Positions 4,987 to 14,783 of a DNA stretch of 43,498 nucleotides are shown one piece after another. The position numbers and the translations under genes are program-made. The stretch is from Methylophilaceae bacterium (GTDB taxonomy: Bacteria > Pseudomonadota > Gammaproteobacteria > Burkholderiales > Methylophilaceae): positions 1-43,498 of the forward strand of contig JAFMCB010000008.1 of NCBI GenBank assembly GCA_017858095.1, written 5' to 3'. The notes under the pieces were generated by a model that was not told the DNA's origin, made no database searches, and saw only the letters and a program-made list of their open reading frames with translations. How positions within the stretch are numbered: position 1 is the stretch's first letter; each line of letters starts with the position of its first letter.

Positions 4987-6313
4987 CCCCAAGTTCCTCC
5001 CACTCGACACTCGTTCCAAACACTACTTCAAACTCTTTCCTTGCCACGTTAATGTGAGGCAAGTCATATCCTCGTTCTTGAGTATTAAGTATTTTCTTTC
5101 TTGCAGGAACTGCACTGGGGCATATTGTTTTCAACGCTGATGAAATTTGTTGTTGCTGGATAGGGCTGTACCTGCCAGCGTTCTTATCGTATTCTTTGTA
5201 TTTCTCAATCAGGCTCTTAGTAGATCTGAAATTAGGCTTATCCCACTCGTAATACCCATCAAACATCCCCGACTGTAGCACCTCATACCAGTAACGTTCA
5301 AAACCACTAAGCGACTGCAATCTTTGACTCAAATGCTCTTCGGTTAACGGGCGCTTTCTAATATTAAATTCTGTTAAGTCGAGATTGATTAAGTCGTACA
5401 TCATCGCTGCAATAACATCATCATTTTCAAGCGCATCATTTACCGCATCGAAGTAAATCTGGTCCTGCTTATGCACTGATGACAAACGAATAAACAAAAA
5501 GCGCCGGTCATCCTTATCTACATGTGCGAAGTGGTCGTGGTTACTTGCTGCAAAAAGCCTGTGGTATGAGTCAATCGTCCTTGAGGGTTGATGTTTTTGT
5601 TCGATACGGCAGGTGGGTTCGGTCACTAAGGACTTAAGTTTATCCAGTGACTTCTTATCCCCAGCAAATAGCGCCTCATCCATACAAACAACGTAATTGC
5701 GCTCTAGCGAGGCATTAAACTGGCCAATCGCTTCACCAATATCAGAAACCTGTAGTGTAGTGCGCTGCCAAACTCTGCCAAGTAGCTTATAAAACGTTCC
5801 CTTACCAGTTCCCTGGCCAGATAAGAACACAACCATAATTCCAGGTTTGTCTTCAGGACGCTGCAGCATGTGCGCTAGGTAGCGAATTAAATAGTCAAAC
5901 AAAGCCACGTTGTTATTGCAAATGACCGTATGTATGAACTCCTGGATAACAAACCAATCGCCTTGTTTTGGCTTTATTGATGGCTCAATCCAGTAATTCA
6001 ATGTGCTAGGTGGTGTCGCCAAAGGACTGAATGCAACAGCATCATACATAAAGGTATTGGGATTATTTACAAAGTTGTTATATTCCACCTTGCTATTTGA
6101 TGGGTATGGAAGGTTTTCTAATTCTCGAGTAATTAAGATTTGTCCTTCGGTGCGCCTATAAAAGCTTATCTCCTTTGCAATCCCAGCTAATACATCAGCA
6201 ATTTGGTCTTTATCAACAATACGTATTTCTCCAGATAGATTAAGTAAAGCAAATCTGTTTTGTATCGTGGCAAGAGCTGTTAAATGTTTTTGTATGTTCA
6301 AAACGCTAGCCAT
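4961..6313 (-). CDS. SF3-type replicative helicase (DUF5906/virulence-associated-E-like) of the integrated element
   Basis: 450 residues from the ATG at 6313, which overlaps the primase stop (ATGGCTAG); AGGAAGG upstream supports this start over the longer frame to 6352. Walker A is LSGQGTGKGT (about residues 168-177), Walker B is VVCMDE, and LFAASNHDHF is the sensor motif, the set seen in DUF5906/NrS-1-like and P4 alpha-type helicases. The C-terminal part (YSPIQQQQISSALKTICP, ending DDATVAEA) resembles the winged-helix tails of such proteins. It would unwind the element's origin together with the primase encoded just upstream. The coupled gene order primase-helicase is usual for satellites and integrative elements. 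Confidence 0.85.
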   Translation of the reverse strand: MASVLNIQKHLTALATIQNRFALLNLSGEIRIVDKDQIADVLAGIAKEISFYRRTEGQILITRELENLPYPSNSKVEYNNFVNNPNTFMYDAVAFSPLATPPSTLNYWIEPSIKPKQGDWFVIQEFIHTVICNNNVALFDYLIRYLAHMLQRPEDKPGIMVVFLSGQGTGKGTFYKLLGRVWQRTTLQVSDIGEAIGQFNASLERNYVVCMDEALFAGDKKSLDKLKSLVTEPTCRIEQKHQPSRTIDSYHRLFAASNHDHFAHVDKDDRRFLFIRLSSVHKQDQIYFDAVNDALENDDVIAAMMYDLINLDLTEFNIRKRPLTEEHLSQRLQSLSGFERYWYEVLQSGMFDGYYEWDKPNFRSTKSLIEKYKEYDKNAGRYSPIQQQQISSALKTICPSAVPARKKILNTQERGYDLPHINVARKEFEVVFGTSVEWEELGDDATVAEA

Positions 6314-7346
6314 TAAAACCACCCTTCCTTGCGAAAAAGGTAAGTGTGCCAAGCGTTATTGGGTTCGCTTTGTTAGGTTCGTAGCTATTAACGACATTGA
6401 TAAAATTCGCATCATCAAACCTGTGGGGCGCTGTTCGACACCAGTTCTCAGCAAGCTGCTCTGCACAAGCCCACCCAGTACTCAATAATGACCACACTAC
6501 ATCACGGTATGTCTTGTAATTACAATCAGCTGAGATGTGATTTAACATCTCCTGCACTCTGGCTTTCTCCCGGGGTGTTTCATGTGTAGTGGATATATAA
6601 GATTTAGCTGATTTTTGAGGAGTTATCAGTGCATTACCTGCAACAATCAAAGGTTCTGGATTGACCATAGGCCAAAGTCCAGATTGATTAGCACTAAACC
6701 AAGATGCAATACTTAGTTTCTCAGCCGGACAAGATGGTAAATAGTGCATGCGTGAAATATCTTTAGTTGCTGGGTCAAGAATTCCGCCTAGAACCGCATT
6801 AAATCCTAACCAAAGGGCTTCATACTCACTTGGTGCTACCGCTCTAGCTAATGGAAAAATAAGCCTGTAACGCGGGTTCTGTAATGAATGGCTATAGGTG
6901 GTATAACCCAAGACTTTACAACCGTATATCCCAGATAATTGAGACTGGAATCTAGCTTTCATCTCCTCTAGAGTTGGTGGTTGAGGTTCACCAGGCTTGC
7001 CATCAATATCACAGATAAATAAAAATACTTCTTCCACATTGATATTAGAGCGTGTTGCATTTTCTTTTAACCAATATCCGCCGATTAACTTGCCAGCTTT
7101 GGTAGGCATGACTGTATGGCCAGAACCAATTACATAATTGATAAAGTCAAGCCAGCACATCTGAATCTCCAGCCCCTTATTGCTGGTTAGATTGGCAAAT
7201 TCTAGAAAAGCTACCCCAACACCTTTCTCACTATCTTGCCAATTATCATAAAAGTCTAGACCTTCAATCAAACCCAAATCATATTTTGATAGGGTGGCAC
7301 GATATGCTACGTCAGGTGGGTAAATGTAATCATCTTGATAATGCAT
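6306..7346 (-). CDS. AEP-superfamily primase with PriCT-like C-terminus
   Basis: 346 residues. The archaeo-eukaryotic primase core shows VFLFICDIDGKPG (metal-binding DID, about residues 107-119), LGYTTYSHSLQNPRYRLIFP and SRMHYLPSCP. The C-terminal part from about residue 257 (REKARVQEMLNHISADCNYK, TYRDVVWSLLSTGWACAE) resembles PriCT-type domains. It probably primes replication of the integrated element in partnership with the helicase. It starts 2 nt after the AlpA-like gene, with an AGGGGG ribosome binding site. Confidence 0.8.
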   Translation of the reverse strand: MHYQDDYIYPPDVAYRATLSKYDLGLIEGLDFYDNWQDSEKGVGVAFLEFANLTSNKGLEIQMCWLDFINYVIGSGHTVMPTKAGKLIGGYWLKENATRSNINVEEVFLFICDIDGKPGEPQPPTLEEMKARFQSQLSGIYGCKVLGYTTYSHSLQNPRYRLIFPLARAVAPSEYEALWLGFNAVLGGILDPATKDISRMHYLPSCPAEKLSIASWFSANQSGLWPMVNPEPLIVAGNALITPQKSAKSYISTTHETPREKARVQEMLNHISADCNYKTYRDVVWSLLSTGWACAEQLAENWCRTAPHRFDDANFINVVNSYEPNKANPITLGTLTFFARKGGFNG

Positions 7347-7348
7347 AA

Positions 7349-7558
7349 TTATTTACCCCCTTGTTTAAGGCGAGCACATAAATCTTCAATATCTGACTGC
7401 AGCCAAGCGGTCGTTCGGGGTGCAATCTTTATACCTGCAGGGTAACGACCATCTTTAATACCTTGCCACCAGGCTGAACGGCTTACTGGGATTTTAGTTA
7501 GTACGGTTGGTAATCTGTAAAACCCAATTGATTGGGTAGGTTGTGTATCTGTTTGCAT
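7349..7558 (-). CDS. AlpA-family excisionase/regulator
   Basis: A 69-residue protein. FYRLPTVLTKIPVSRSAWWQ (about residues 13-32), then GIKDGRYPAGIKIAPRTTAW and a C-terminal DIEDLCARL helix match the MerR-like AlpA winged helix found in P4-type satellites and CP4-57-like prophages. There AlpA activates the integrase gene or acts as an excision factor. It sits between the hypothetical gene after int and the replication genes, the usual place. A perfect palindrome lies in its first codons. Confidence 0.85.
   Translation of the reverse strand: MQTDTQPTQSIGFYRLPTVLTKIPVSRSAWWQGIKDGRYPAGIKIAPRTTAWLQSDIEDLCARLKQGGK
7522..7537. repeat. Palindrome ACCCAAT-TG-ATTGGGT inside the alpA start region
   Basis: Perfect 7-bp arms with a 2-bp centre, lying in codons about 8-12 of the AlpA-like gene. 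A position just inside the gene start would suit an autoregulatory or early-promoter operator, but it may be coincidental. Confidence 0.35.
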
Positions 7559-7642
7559 CGCATTTCATCCTATAAAGTATTTAACACGATATGAATAATA
7601 TGCTCCTAAAAAACAGATTTTGGGGGGAGGATGTACCTTGGA

Positions 7643-8020
7643 TTATTTTTTTGCTTTAATAGCGTTCTCGAAGATTTGGACTTCTCTAACAACCTTTGGG
7701 TAGTAATCTTTACGAAGCGAGGTTAGATCACCAGAGAAATGAACGCCCCATTTCATGACTTGATTAGCGAATTTAGTCGGGCTACTAAGATAATCTTTAC
7801 TTAGGGGAACATTTTTTCTGCCATTAACATCCAAATAATCTGCCACAACTTTTGGCATAATTGAATTCCATAAGCGGTCTGAGCATAATTCACGATTGGC
7901 ATAACCTGCGCTCTTAATAACGCATGTCTCATCTCTTACTTCACACTCAATCTTTTCGCCATTAACTTCTATTTCAAAGCTTTCTAATGGCGGGGGGTCT
8001 ACTCGGGTCTTACGTGGCAT
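7643..8020 (-). CDS. Hypothetical protein of the integrated element
   Basis: A 125-residue protein I do not recognise. It starts 2 nt after the integrase stop and is therefore translated with it. It begins MPRKTRVDPPPLESFEIEVN, a basic and proline-rich lead, followed by a mixed region (EKIECEVRDETCVIKS) and a helical C-terminal half rich in Lys and Asp (DYYPKVVREVQIFENAIKAK). There is no signal peptide or membrane segment. The position between int and alpA suggests an accessory DNA-binding or regulatory role, but that is only context. Confidence 0.6.
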   Translation of the reverse strand: MPRKTRVDPPPLESFEIEVNGEKIECEVRDETCVIKSAGYANRELCSDRLWNSIMPKVVADYLDVNGRKNVPLSKDYLSSPTKFANQVMKWGVHFSGDLTSLRKDYYPKVVREVQIFENAIKAKK

Positions 8021-8022
8021 GC

Positions 8023-9240
8023 TTAAGCAACCTTTCCCTTGATTGCAACTACATTTGAACCAACCCTTAATGCGTCAAGATAGTCAGCCCAATGTTGCAT
8101 CATTAATTTTCTTTGAGCTAAGAACTTTGTTCGATTATAGGCAGAGCCCAATGCATCAGGTACTTTATGAGCTAACTGTTGCTCAATAATCAAGGGGTCA
8201 TAGTTTAAACGCTCATGCAGAATTGTTCGAGCCATTGCTCTGAAGCCATGTCCCGTTATGTCTTTCTGAGTGTCGTACCCAAGTCGTTTTAGAGCTGCAT
8301 TAATAGCAGCATCACTCATAGGCTTTTTAGGGTCATGTGAACCAGGAAAAACAAATTCTCTATTGCCTGAAATAGGATGTAATGCATTAAAGATATCTAA
8401 AGCTTGTTTTGATAAAGGAACAATATGTTCTGTTTTAGTTTTGCTAACCTGATACTTCCATTCAGCAGTCTTCAAGTCGATATCCGCCCATCTAGCACGG
8501 CGAAGCTCGCCAGGCCTTACAAAGACTAAAGGTGCCAACTTCAAGGCATGCTGAACAATCAAGCCGCCTGTGAAGCCCTCTATCGCTTTTAGCAAATCAG
8601 CAACTTGGTCCGGCTCTGTGAGTGATGCCATGTGTTTTACGGTCGGAGATGGGATAGCGCCTCGCAAATCCGCAGTAATGTCTCTAATAGCTAATCCTTG
8701 CTGCACTGCATATCTAAAAACCTGTCCTGTCGCTTGCAGCGTTCTATGCGCGGTTTCTAATTTATTAAGTTTTTGTATTCTTCTTAAGCAGTCCAACAAG
8801 TCTGGAGCTTTTATTGATTTAATAGGCTGATTTCCTATCCAGGGAAACAAATAATGCTCAAAACGCTTTAATGTTCTATCGCGATGCGACTGAGTTAATG
8901 ATTTTAACTGCGTTGTCACCCAATCTCTTGCTAAGAACTCAAAGCTGTTTTTGCCGTCCTCAATCCGTGCAGCCTTTTCAAGCTTCCTATCAGCCGATGG
9001 GTTAATGCCTTGGGCTAACGTTTTCCTTGCTTCAGAGTGCTTAGCTCTTGCATCTTTCAAACTTATGTCAGGGTAGACGCCCAAAGAGATTGTTTTTTGC
9101 TTACCATCAAACCGATAAGAGTATCTCCACCATCTAGAGCCATTGGTATTTACGAGAAGGAACAACCCACCGCCGTCAGATAGCTTGTAGGGAGTTGCCT
9201 TTGGTTTAGAATTTCTGATTGCTGTGTCATTAAGTGCCAT
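8023..9240 (-). CDS. Tyrosine integrase (DUF4102/P4-CP4 type)
   Basis: 405 residues from the ATG at 9240, which has AGGTG just upstream; a GTG two codons earlier is possible. The N-terminus (ALNDTAIRNSKPKATPYKLS DGGGL) is the DUF4102 arm-binding domain of P4/CP4-57-like integrases. The catalytic domain shows Arg in VRPGELRRARW, Lys in SKTKTEHIVP, HGFRA, then IEQQLAHK and the tyrosine in GSAYNR, so all key residues are present. It is adjacent to the 3' end of ssrA, a classic target for this integrase family, and reads away from it. It appears intact. Confidence 0.95.
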   Translation of the reverse strand: MALNDTAIRNSKPKATPYKLSDGGGLFLLVNTNGSRWWRYSYRFDGKQKTISLGVYPDISLKDARAKHSEARKTLAQGINPSADRKLEKAARIEDGKNSFEFLARDWVTTQLKSLTQSHRDRTLKRFEHYLFPWIGNQPIKSIKAPDLLDCLRRIQKLNKLETAHRTLQATGQVFRYAVQQGLAIRDITADLRGAIPSPTVKHMASLTEPDQVADLLKAIEGFTGGLIVQHALKLAPLVFVRPGELRRARWADIDLKTAEWKYQVSKTKTEHIVPLSKQALDIFNALHPISGNREFVFPGSHDPKKPMSDAAINAALKRLGYDTQKDITGHGFRAMARTILHERLNYDPLIIEQQLAHKVPDALGSAYNRTKFLAQRKLMMQHWADYLDALRVGSNVVAIKGKVA

Positions 9241-9255
9241 AATCACCTCGCTGCT

Positions 9256-9313
9256 GTTGGTAACAATCTTAAATATATTCAGTAAAATTCAAGTTACCAA
9301 CATATTTACCAAC
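9256..9313. promoter_or_regulatory. Three GTTGGTAA boxes upstream of int, candidate integrase or AlpA sites
   Basis: GTTGGTAAC at 9256-9264 and its exact inverse GTTACCAAC at 9293-9301 form a 9-bp inverted pair; a third copy, TTACCAAC, follows at 9306-9313. They lie in the roughly 185-bp gap between the int start and ssrA, where attachment-site arm-binding sequences and the int promoter belong. No gene is seen in this gap. Confidence 0.55.
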
Positions 9314-9361
9314 AAATATTTAGGATTTCATTGCATTATTATACACAAAATTGGACGATAT

Positions 9362-9392
9362 AAAAAGCAAAACCCGCATGGTTAGCGGGTTT
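9362..9392 (-). terminator. Rho-independent terminator of ssrA
   Basis: On the reverse strand AAACCCGC and GCGGGTTT pair perfectly (8 bp) around a 7-nt loop, followed by TTTTGCTTTTTA. It lies 36 nt downstream of the mature tmRNA end and would end the ssrA transcript before the integrase gene. Confidence 0.85.
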
Positions 9393-9427
9393 CACAGTAT
9401 CCCATTGGACCGGGATGGACAACGTAT

Positions 9428-9782
9428 TGGTGGAGCTGGGGGGAATCGAACCCCCGTCCGCAAGCCCTCTACAGGCAGTTCTACATACTTAGCTATGTTG
9501 TTTATATTTAACTTTTACTTCACCAACAAGCAAGCAAATGTAAAAGCGAGTTACCTTAAGTTTAAGAGATTGTTAAGTAACCCAATAATCCCCGAGTCTC
9601 TCTTTATGACGCTGTAACCTGAGCGAGTGACGTATCAGGACAGCGTTTAGCTGGAATTAAGCAGCTAAAGCGTAGTTATCGTCATTTGCGATTACTGTTT
9701 TTCTAGTTTATTAACGAGGTACCTAGAAGCCTCGGTATGCACTGATCTGCTTTGTAACCCACGTCGAAACCGGGTCAGCCCC
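9428..9782 (-). ncRNA. ssrA: Transfer-messenger RNA (tmRNA)
   Basis: On the reverse strand the RNA starts GGGGCTGACCCGG and ends GGTTCGATTCCCCCCAGCTCC followed by ACCA. Its 5' GGGGCU pairs with AGCUCC as a tRNA-like acceptor stem (one G-U), and the T-arm is canonical. The resume codon opens the tag frame at 9689-9657: ANDDNYALAA then TAA, a standard proteobacterial degradation tag. Length is about 355 nt, normal for a one-piece tmRNA. It rescues stalled ribosomes with SmpB, whose gene is immediately upstream on the same strand. The 3' end is the probable integration site of the neighbouring element. Confidence 0.97.
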
Positions 9783-9795
9783 AAAACAAGCAATC

Positions 9796-9801
9796 ATTAT
9801 A
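9796..9801 (-). promoter_or_regulatory. ssrA -10 element
   Basis: TATAAT on the reverse strand immediately follows the smpB stop and lies 13 nt before the mature tmRNA 5' end, leaving a short leader for RNase P to remove. No good -35 is visible. Confidence 0.55.
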
Positions 9802-10257
9802 CTACTTTCCTTTGTTTGCTGACCGCAGGATACGACTTTTCTCTCGATTCCAATCTTTTTCCTTCTCAACCGCACGCTTATCATATTGTTTCTTACCCTT
9901 TGCCAAGCCAATCTCGCACTTAATTAATCCCTTTTTAAAATGCAGATCAAGCGGCACTAAGGTATACCCCGCACGCTCTACTTTGCCAATTAATTTGACA
10001 ATTTCTTCACCTTTTAATAATAATTTTCTAGTCCTCACATTGTCAGGACTGACGTGGGTTGAGGAGCTACCTAATGGGGATATATGGCAGCCAAGCAAAT
10101 AAATCTCACCGCGTTGGATGATGACGTAAGCCTCTTTTATTTGTGCACGATTATCTCGAATGGCTTTAACTTCCCAGCCCTCAAGGACAATCCCTGCCTC
10201 AAATTTATCCTCGATGAAATAATCGTGGAATGCTTTTTTATTTTGCACAATGCTCAT
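9802..10257 (-). CDS. smpB: SsrA-binding protein
   Basis: 151 residues, the usual length. The beta-barrel and conserved motifs are clear: [76 protein letters not shown], and the basic C-terminal tail ([19 protein letters not shown]) that enters the decoding centre as a helix. It binds the tRNA-like domain of tmRNA and delivers it to stalled ribosomes. The gene directly precedes ssrA on the same strand. It is divergent from ratA, with overlapping promoters in the 54-bp gap. Confidence 0.97.
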   Translation of the reverse strand: MSIVQNKKAFHDYFIEDKFEAGIVLEGWEVKAIRDNRAQIKEAYVIIQRGEIYLLGCHISPLGSSSTHVSPDNVRTRKLLLKGEEIVKLIGKVERAGYTLVPLDLHFKKGLIKCEIGLAKGKKQYDKRAVEKEKDWNREKSRILRSANKGK

Positions 10258-10274
10258 TAATCGTTTTACCAGAT

Positions 10275-10282
10275 AGTATAAT
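10275..10282. promoter_or_regulatory. Back-to-back -10 elements for smpB and ratA
   Basis: TATAAT at 10277-10282 faces ratA and TATACT at 10280-10275 faces smpB, so the two hexamers share four bases. The arrangement suggests mutually exclusive use of one AT-rich melting region by the divergent genes. Confidence 0.4.
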
Positions 10283-10311
10283 TAAATAATATTTAGAATC
10301 TTATCACCTCA

Positions 10312-10749
10312 ATGTATACAATAAAAAAAAACGCGATCGTCTTTCATAGTCCGGAAAAAATGTTCAAGCTTGTCGATGCCGTTGAGAATTATCCTAACTT
10401 TCTTCCTTGGTGTGGCGGTGCAGAAATCATCAAGCGCAATGATGCCGTAACAGAAGCGCAAATTGAGATCAATTATCATGGGATTAAACAATCTTTTACA
10501 ACAAAAAATAGCAAGTATTTTCCTGAAAAAATGATTATCGGTCTCGTCGATGGTCCTTTTAAGAAGCTTGAAGGAGAATGGCGCTTTATTTCAATAAATG
10601 CGAGCTGCTGTAGAATAGAATTAGATTTAAACTATGAATTTAAAAATATATTATTAGAAAAACTGATAGCACCTGCCTTTAATATGATTGCAAATACCTT
10701 TATTGATAGTTTTGTCAAACAAGCAGAGGAGGATAAACATGCCAGATAA
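10312..10749 (+). CDS. ratA: RatA/Coq10-family START-domain protein
   Basis: 145 residues. The pattern VFHSPEKMFKLVDAVENYPN, FLPWCGGAEII, GLVDGPFKKLEGEWRFI and the C-terminal helix NMIANTFIDSFVKQAEE matches the ubiquinone-binding Coq10/RatA family. E. coli RatA (YfjG) was reported as a ribosome-association toxin, while homologues in other bacteria and mitochondria assist ubiquinone function; which role applies here is open. Location between smpB and rnfH is the usual proteobacterial one. It starts ATG without a clear Shine-Dalgarno and has a nine-A run in its early codons. Confidence 0.9.
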   Translation: MYTIKKNAIVFHSPEKMFKLVDAVENYPNFLPWCGGAEIIKRNDAVTEAQIEINYHGIKQSFTTKNSKYFPEKMIIGLVDGPFKKLEGEWRFISINASCCRIELDLNYEFKNILLEKLIAPAFNMIANTFIDSFVKQAEEDKHAR

Positions 10750-11041
10750 GATAATGGTTGAAGTTGCTTTTGCTTTGCCCAGTAAACAAATTATCATCCC
10801 TGTGCTGGTGCACAAAGACTGCACTGTCAAAGAAGCCATTGAACTGTCGGGCATTCAACTAAAATTTGATGAGATTGACCTAAACGTTAATGATGTCGGT
10901 ATTTTTGGCAAACTAACCACACTGGATGGCGCATTACGCGAACGCGATCGAATAGAAATTTACCGTCCATTAATTGCCGATCCCAAAGAAATACGTCGAC
11001 AACGGGCGGCTGAAGGCAAAGATATGAAAAAAGGCGGATAA
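10739..11041 (+). CDS. rnfH: RnfH family protein
   Basis: From the ATG at 10739 the protein is 100 residues, starting MPDKIMVEVAFALPSKQII. GAGGAGG lies 6 nt before this ATG; an upstream in-frame ATG at 10688 is rejected because it would add a tail inside ratA. The ubiquitin-like RnfH fold is shown by VHKDCTVKEAIELSGI, VGIFGKLTTLDGALRERDRIEIYRPL and IADPKEIRRQRA. RnfH proteins are small beta-grasp proteins of unclear function, conserved next to ratA. The gene overlaps ratA by 11 nt. Confidence 0.93.
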   Translation: MPDKIMVEVAFALPSKQIIIPVLVHKDCTVKEAIELSGIQLKFDEIDLNVNDVGIFGKLTTLDGALRERDRIEIYRPLIADPKEIRRQRAAEGKDMKKGG

Positions 11042-11078
11042 AATAACATTTAGACTCGATTCCTCACACTGTTTTCTG

Positions 11079-11084
11079 TATAAT
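11079..11084 (+). promoter_or_regulatory. guaBA -10 element
   Basis: A consensus TATAAT lies 27 nt before the guaB ATG. The -35 region is poor, so an activator or UP element may help. I see no purine riboswitch in the short gap. Confidence 0.45.
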
Positions 11085-11101
11085 CTCGTTTTGCGCGATA
11101 A

Positions 11102-12571
<1,470 letters not shown>

Positions 12572-12588
12572 TTTTCGTAAAGCGCCCT

Positions 12589-14148
12589 ATGGATAAAGTT
12601 TTAATTCTTGATTTTGGTTCTCAATACACGCAGCTTATTGCGCGTCGTATTCGAGAAATGCATGTTTATTGTGAAATTCATCCTTTTGACATTGCTGATG
12701 AAATAATTTTAGACTTTAAACCAAAAGCCATTATTTTATCTGGCGGGCCGAATTCTGTATACGCAGCTGACACCCCCAAAGCACCAGAAATTATTTTTAC
12801 TTTAAACTGCCCCATCTTAGGGATTTGTTATGGTATGCAAACACTTGTCAGCCAGTTAGGCGGTAAAGTTGAAAATAGCAATAAACGCGAATTTGGTTAT
12901 GCCGAAATTCGTGCCCAAGGGCATTCGAAACTGTTAAAAGATATTCAAGATAAAACCAACCAAAATAACCATGGGTTATTGGATGTGTGGATGAGCCATG
13001 GTGACAAAGTAATTGAGCTACCTAACGAATTTAAAGTAATTTCAAGTAATGATTCCACACCAATTGCTGCCATAGCAGACGAAAAGAGAAATTATTATGG
13101 GGTACAGTTTCATCCAGAGGTAACGCATACCAAGCAAGGAAAAAAGATACTCTCGCGCTTTATTGTTGATATTTGTCAGTGCCAACAATCTTGGAATATG
13201 CCCGACTATGTAAAGACTGCGATTGATCATATTAAAGCGCAAGTAGGCAATGATAAGGTCATTCTTGGCCTGTCCGGTGGTGTCGATTCATCGGTTGCCG
13301 CTGCCCTGCTGCATAAAGCCATTGGTGATCAATTGACTTGTATTTTTGTCGACCATGGGCTTTTAAGATTAAATGAAGCAACAATCGTCATGGAGGCGTT
13401 TCAAAAAAATCTTGGGGTCAAGGTCATTCATGTTGATGCGACAGAAAAATTTATGACGGATTTAAAAGGCATTATTGATCCAGAACAAAAAAGAAAAATA
13501 ATTGGAAAAGACTTTATTGACGTCTTTCAAGAGCAAGCACAAAAAATTCAGGGGGTAAAATGGTTAGCCCAGGGTACAATTTATCCAGATGTGATTGAAT
13601 CTGCAGGTGGTAAAACAAAAAAAGCACACAATATAAAAAGTCATCACAATGTGGGAGGTTTACCAGAAACATTAAATTTAAAATTACTCGAGCCATTAAG
13701 AGAACTTTTTAAAGATGAAGTGCGGGAGTTGGGCGTTGCTCTCGGTTTAGCCAAAGCAATGGTCTACCGACATCCTTTTCCAGGACCGGGACTTGGTGTC
13801 AGAATTCTTGGTGAGGTCAAGCTAGAATTTGCAAATCTACTTCGACAAGCTGATGCAATCTTTATTGAAGAATTAAAAAATAGTGGGTGGTATGAAAAAA
13901 CCGCACAAGCTTTTACTGTTTTTTTACCGGTAAAATCTGTTGGCGTAATGGGCGATGGAAGAACCTATGAATATGTTGTTTCGTTAAGAGCGGTTGAGAC
14001 ATCGGATTTTATGACAGCCCATTGGGCAGAACTTCCCTATGAACTTCTGGGCAAGGTTTCTAATCGAATTATTAACGAAGTTAATGGTATCAATCGTGTT
14101 GTTTATGATATTTCCGGTAAACCACCCGCGACTATTGAGTGGGAATAA
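12589..14148 (+). CDS. guaA: GMP synthase, glutamine-hydrolysing
   Basis: 519 residues. The N-terminal class I amidotransferase has the triad Cys80 (LGICYGMQ) and His175/Glu177 (GVQFHPEV). The ATP-pyrophosphatase domain has the P-loop [13 protein letters not shown] at about residues 227-239. The C-terminal dimerisation domain ends [19 protein letters not shown], as in the family. It converts XMP to GMP using glutamine nitrogen. Second gene of guaBA; thrH follows after 19 nt and may be co-transcribed. Confidence 0.98.
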   Translation: MDKVLILDFGSQYTQLIARRIREMHVYCEIHPFDIADEIILDFKPKAIILSGGPNSVYAADTPKAPEIIFTLNCPILGICYGMQTLVSQLGGKVENSNKREFGYAEIRAQGHSKLLKDIQDKTNQNNHGLLDVWMSHGDKVIELPNEFKVISSNDSTPIAAIADEKRNYYGVQFHPEVTHTKQGKKILSRFIVDICQCQQSWNMPDYVKTAIDHIKAQVGNDKVILGLSGGVDSSVAAALLHKAIGDQLTCIFVDHGLLRLNEATIVMEAFQKNLGVKVIHVDATEKFMTDLKGIIDPEQKRKIIGKDFIDVFQEQAQKIQGVKWLAQGTIYPDVIESAGGKTKKAHNIKSHHNVGGLPETLNLKLLEPLRELFKDEVRELGVALGLAKAMVYRHPFPGPGLGVRILGEVKLEFANLLRQADAIFIEELKNSGWYEKTAQAFTVFLPVKSVGVMGDGRTYEYVVSLRAVETSDFMTAHWAELPYELLGKVSNRIINEVNGINRVVYDISGKPPATIEWE

Positions 14149-14167
14149 TTATTTTTAAAGGAAAAAA

Positions 14168-14782
14168 ATGCTTGCTTGTTTAGATCTTGAAGGGGTTCTT
14201 TTGCCAGAAATTTGGGTTAAATTCGCTGAAAAAACTGGCATCGAAGAATTAAAATTAACTACTCGAGACATACCCGATTATGATGAACTAATGCAGGCTA
14301 GACTCAAAATACTTGCAGACCATAATTTAAAAATACATGATATTCAAAAAGTAATAGCAACCCTTTCACCACTTGAAGGGGCTGTAGACTTCTTACAGTG
14401 GTTAAAATCTGAATTTCAAGTAATTATTTTGTCCGACACTTATTATGAATTTATTGGCCCATTAATGAAGCAGCTTGACTACCCAACCGTCTTTTGTCAT
14501 AGCCTGGTGATCGATGAAAATGGCATAATAGCCGATTACAAACTAAGGCAAACCGATCAAAAAACGAAAGCAGTTAAGGCATTACAAAGTTTAAATTTTC
14601 AAGTGATCTCTGCCGGTGACTCTTATAATGATACTGGTATGTTGCAGCAAGCAGATGGTGGAATTCTTTTTTGTCCTCCCGAAAATGTAATTAAAGACTT
14701 CCCCCAGTTTCCAGTGGCAAAAAATTATGCTGAATTTAAAAGTCTGCTAATTTCAACTAAAGAAAAAATATTGAATCGCTAA
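14168..14782 (+). CDS. thrH: ThrH-like phosphoserine phosphatase/homoserine phosphotransferase (HAD family)
   Basis: 204 residues. HAD motif I is CLDLEGVLLPE (nucleophile Asp in DLEG, characteristic of ThrH rather than SerB), motif II SDTYYEF, and motif IV ISAGDSYNDTGML. The helical cap begins around WVKFAEKTGIEELKLTTRDI. Pseudomonas ThrH dephosphorylates phosphoserine and can transfer the phosphate to homoserine, linking serine and threonine synthesis. The ATG follows an AAAGGAAAA box. It is immediately followed by the DUF457 gene (1 nt gap). Confidence 0.88.
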   Translation: MLACLDLEGVLLPEIWVKFAEKTGIEELKLTTRDIPDYDELMQARLKILADHNLKIHDIQKVIATLSPLEGAVDFLQWLKSEFQVIILSDTYYEFIGPLMKQLDYPTVFCHSLVIDENGIIADYKLRQTDQKTKAVKALQSLNFQVISAGDSYNDTGMLQQADGGILFCPPENVIKDFPQFPVAKNYAEFKSLLISTKEKILNR

Positions 14783-14783
14783 A

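Noticed and set aside
9351-9617. Forward-strand open frame containing GAGGNRTPVRKPSTGSS
   Set aside because: It is the antisense of the tmRNA 3' end; frames of this type are a well-known false gene over ssrA.
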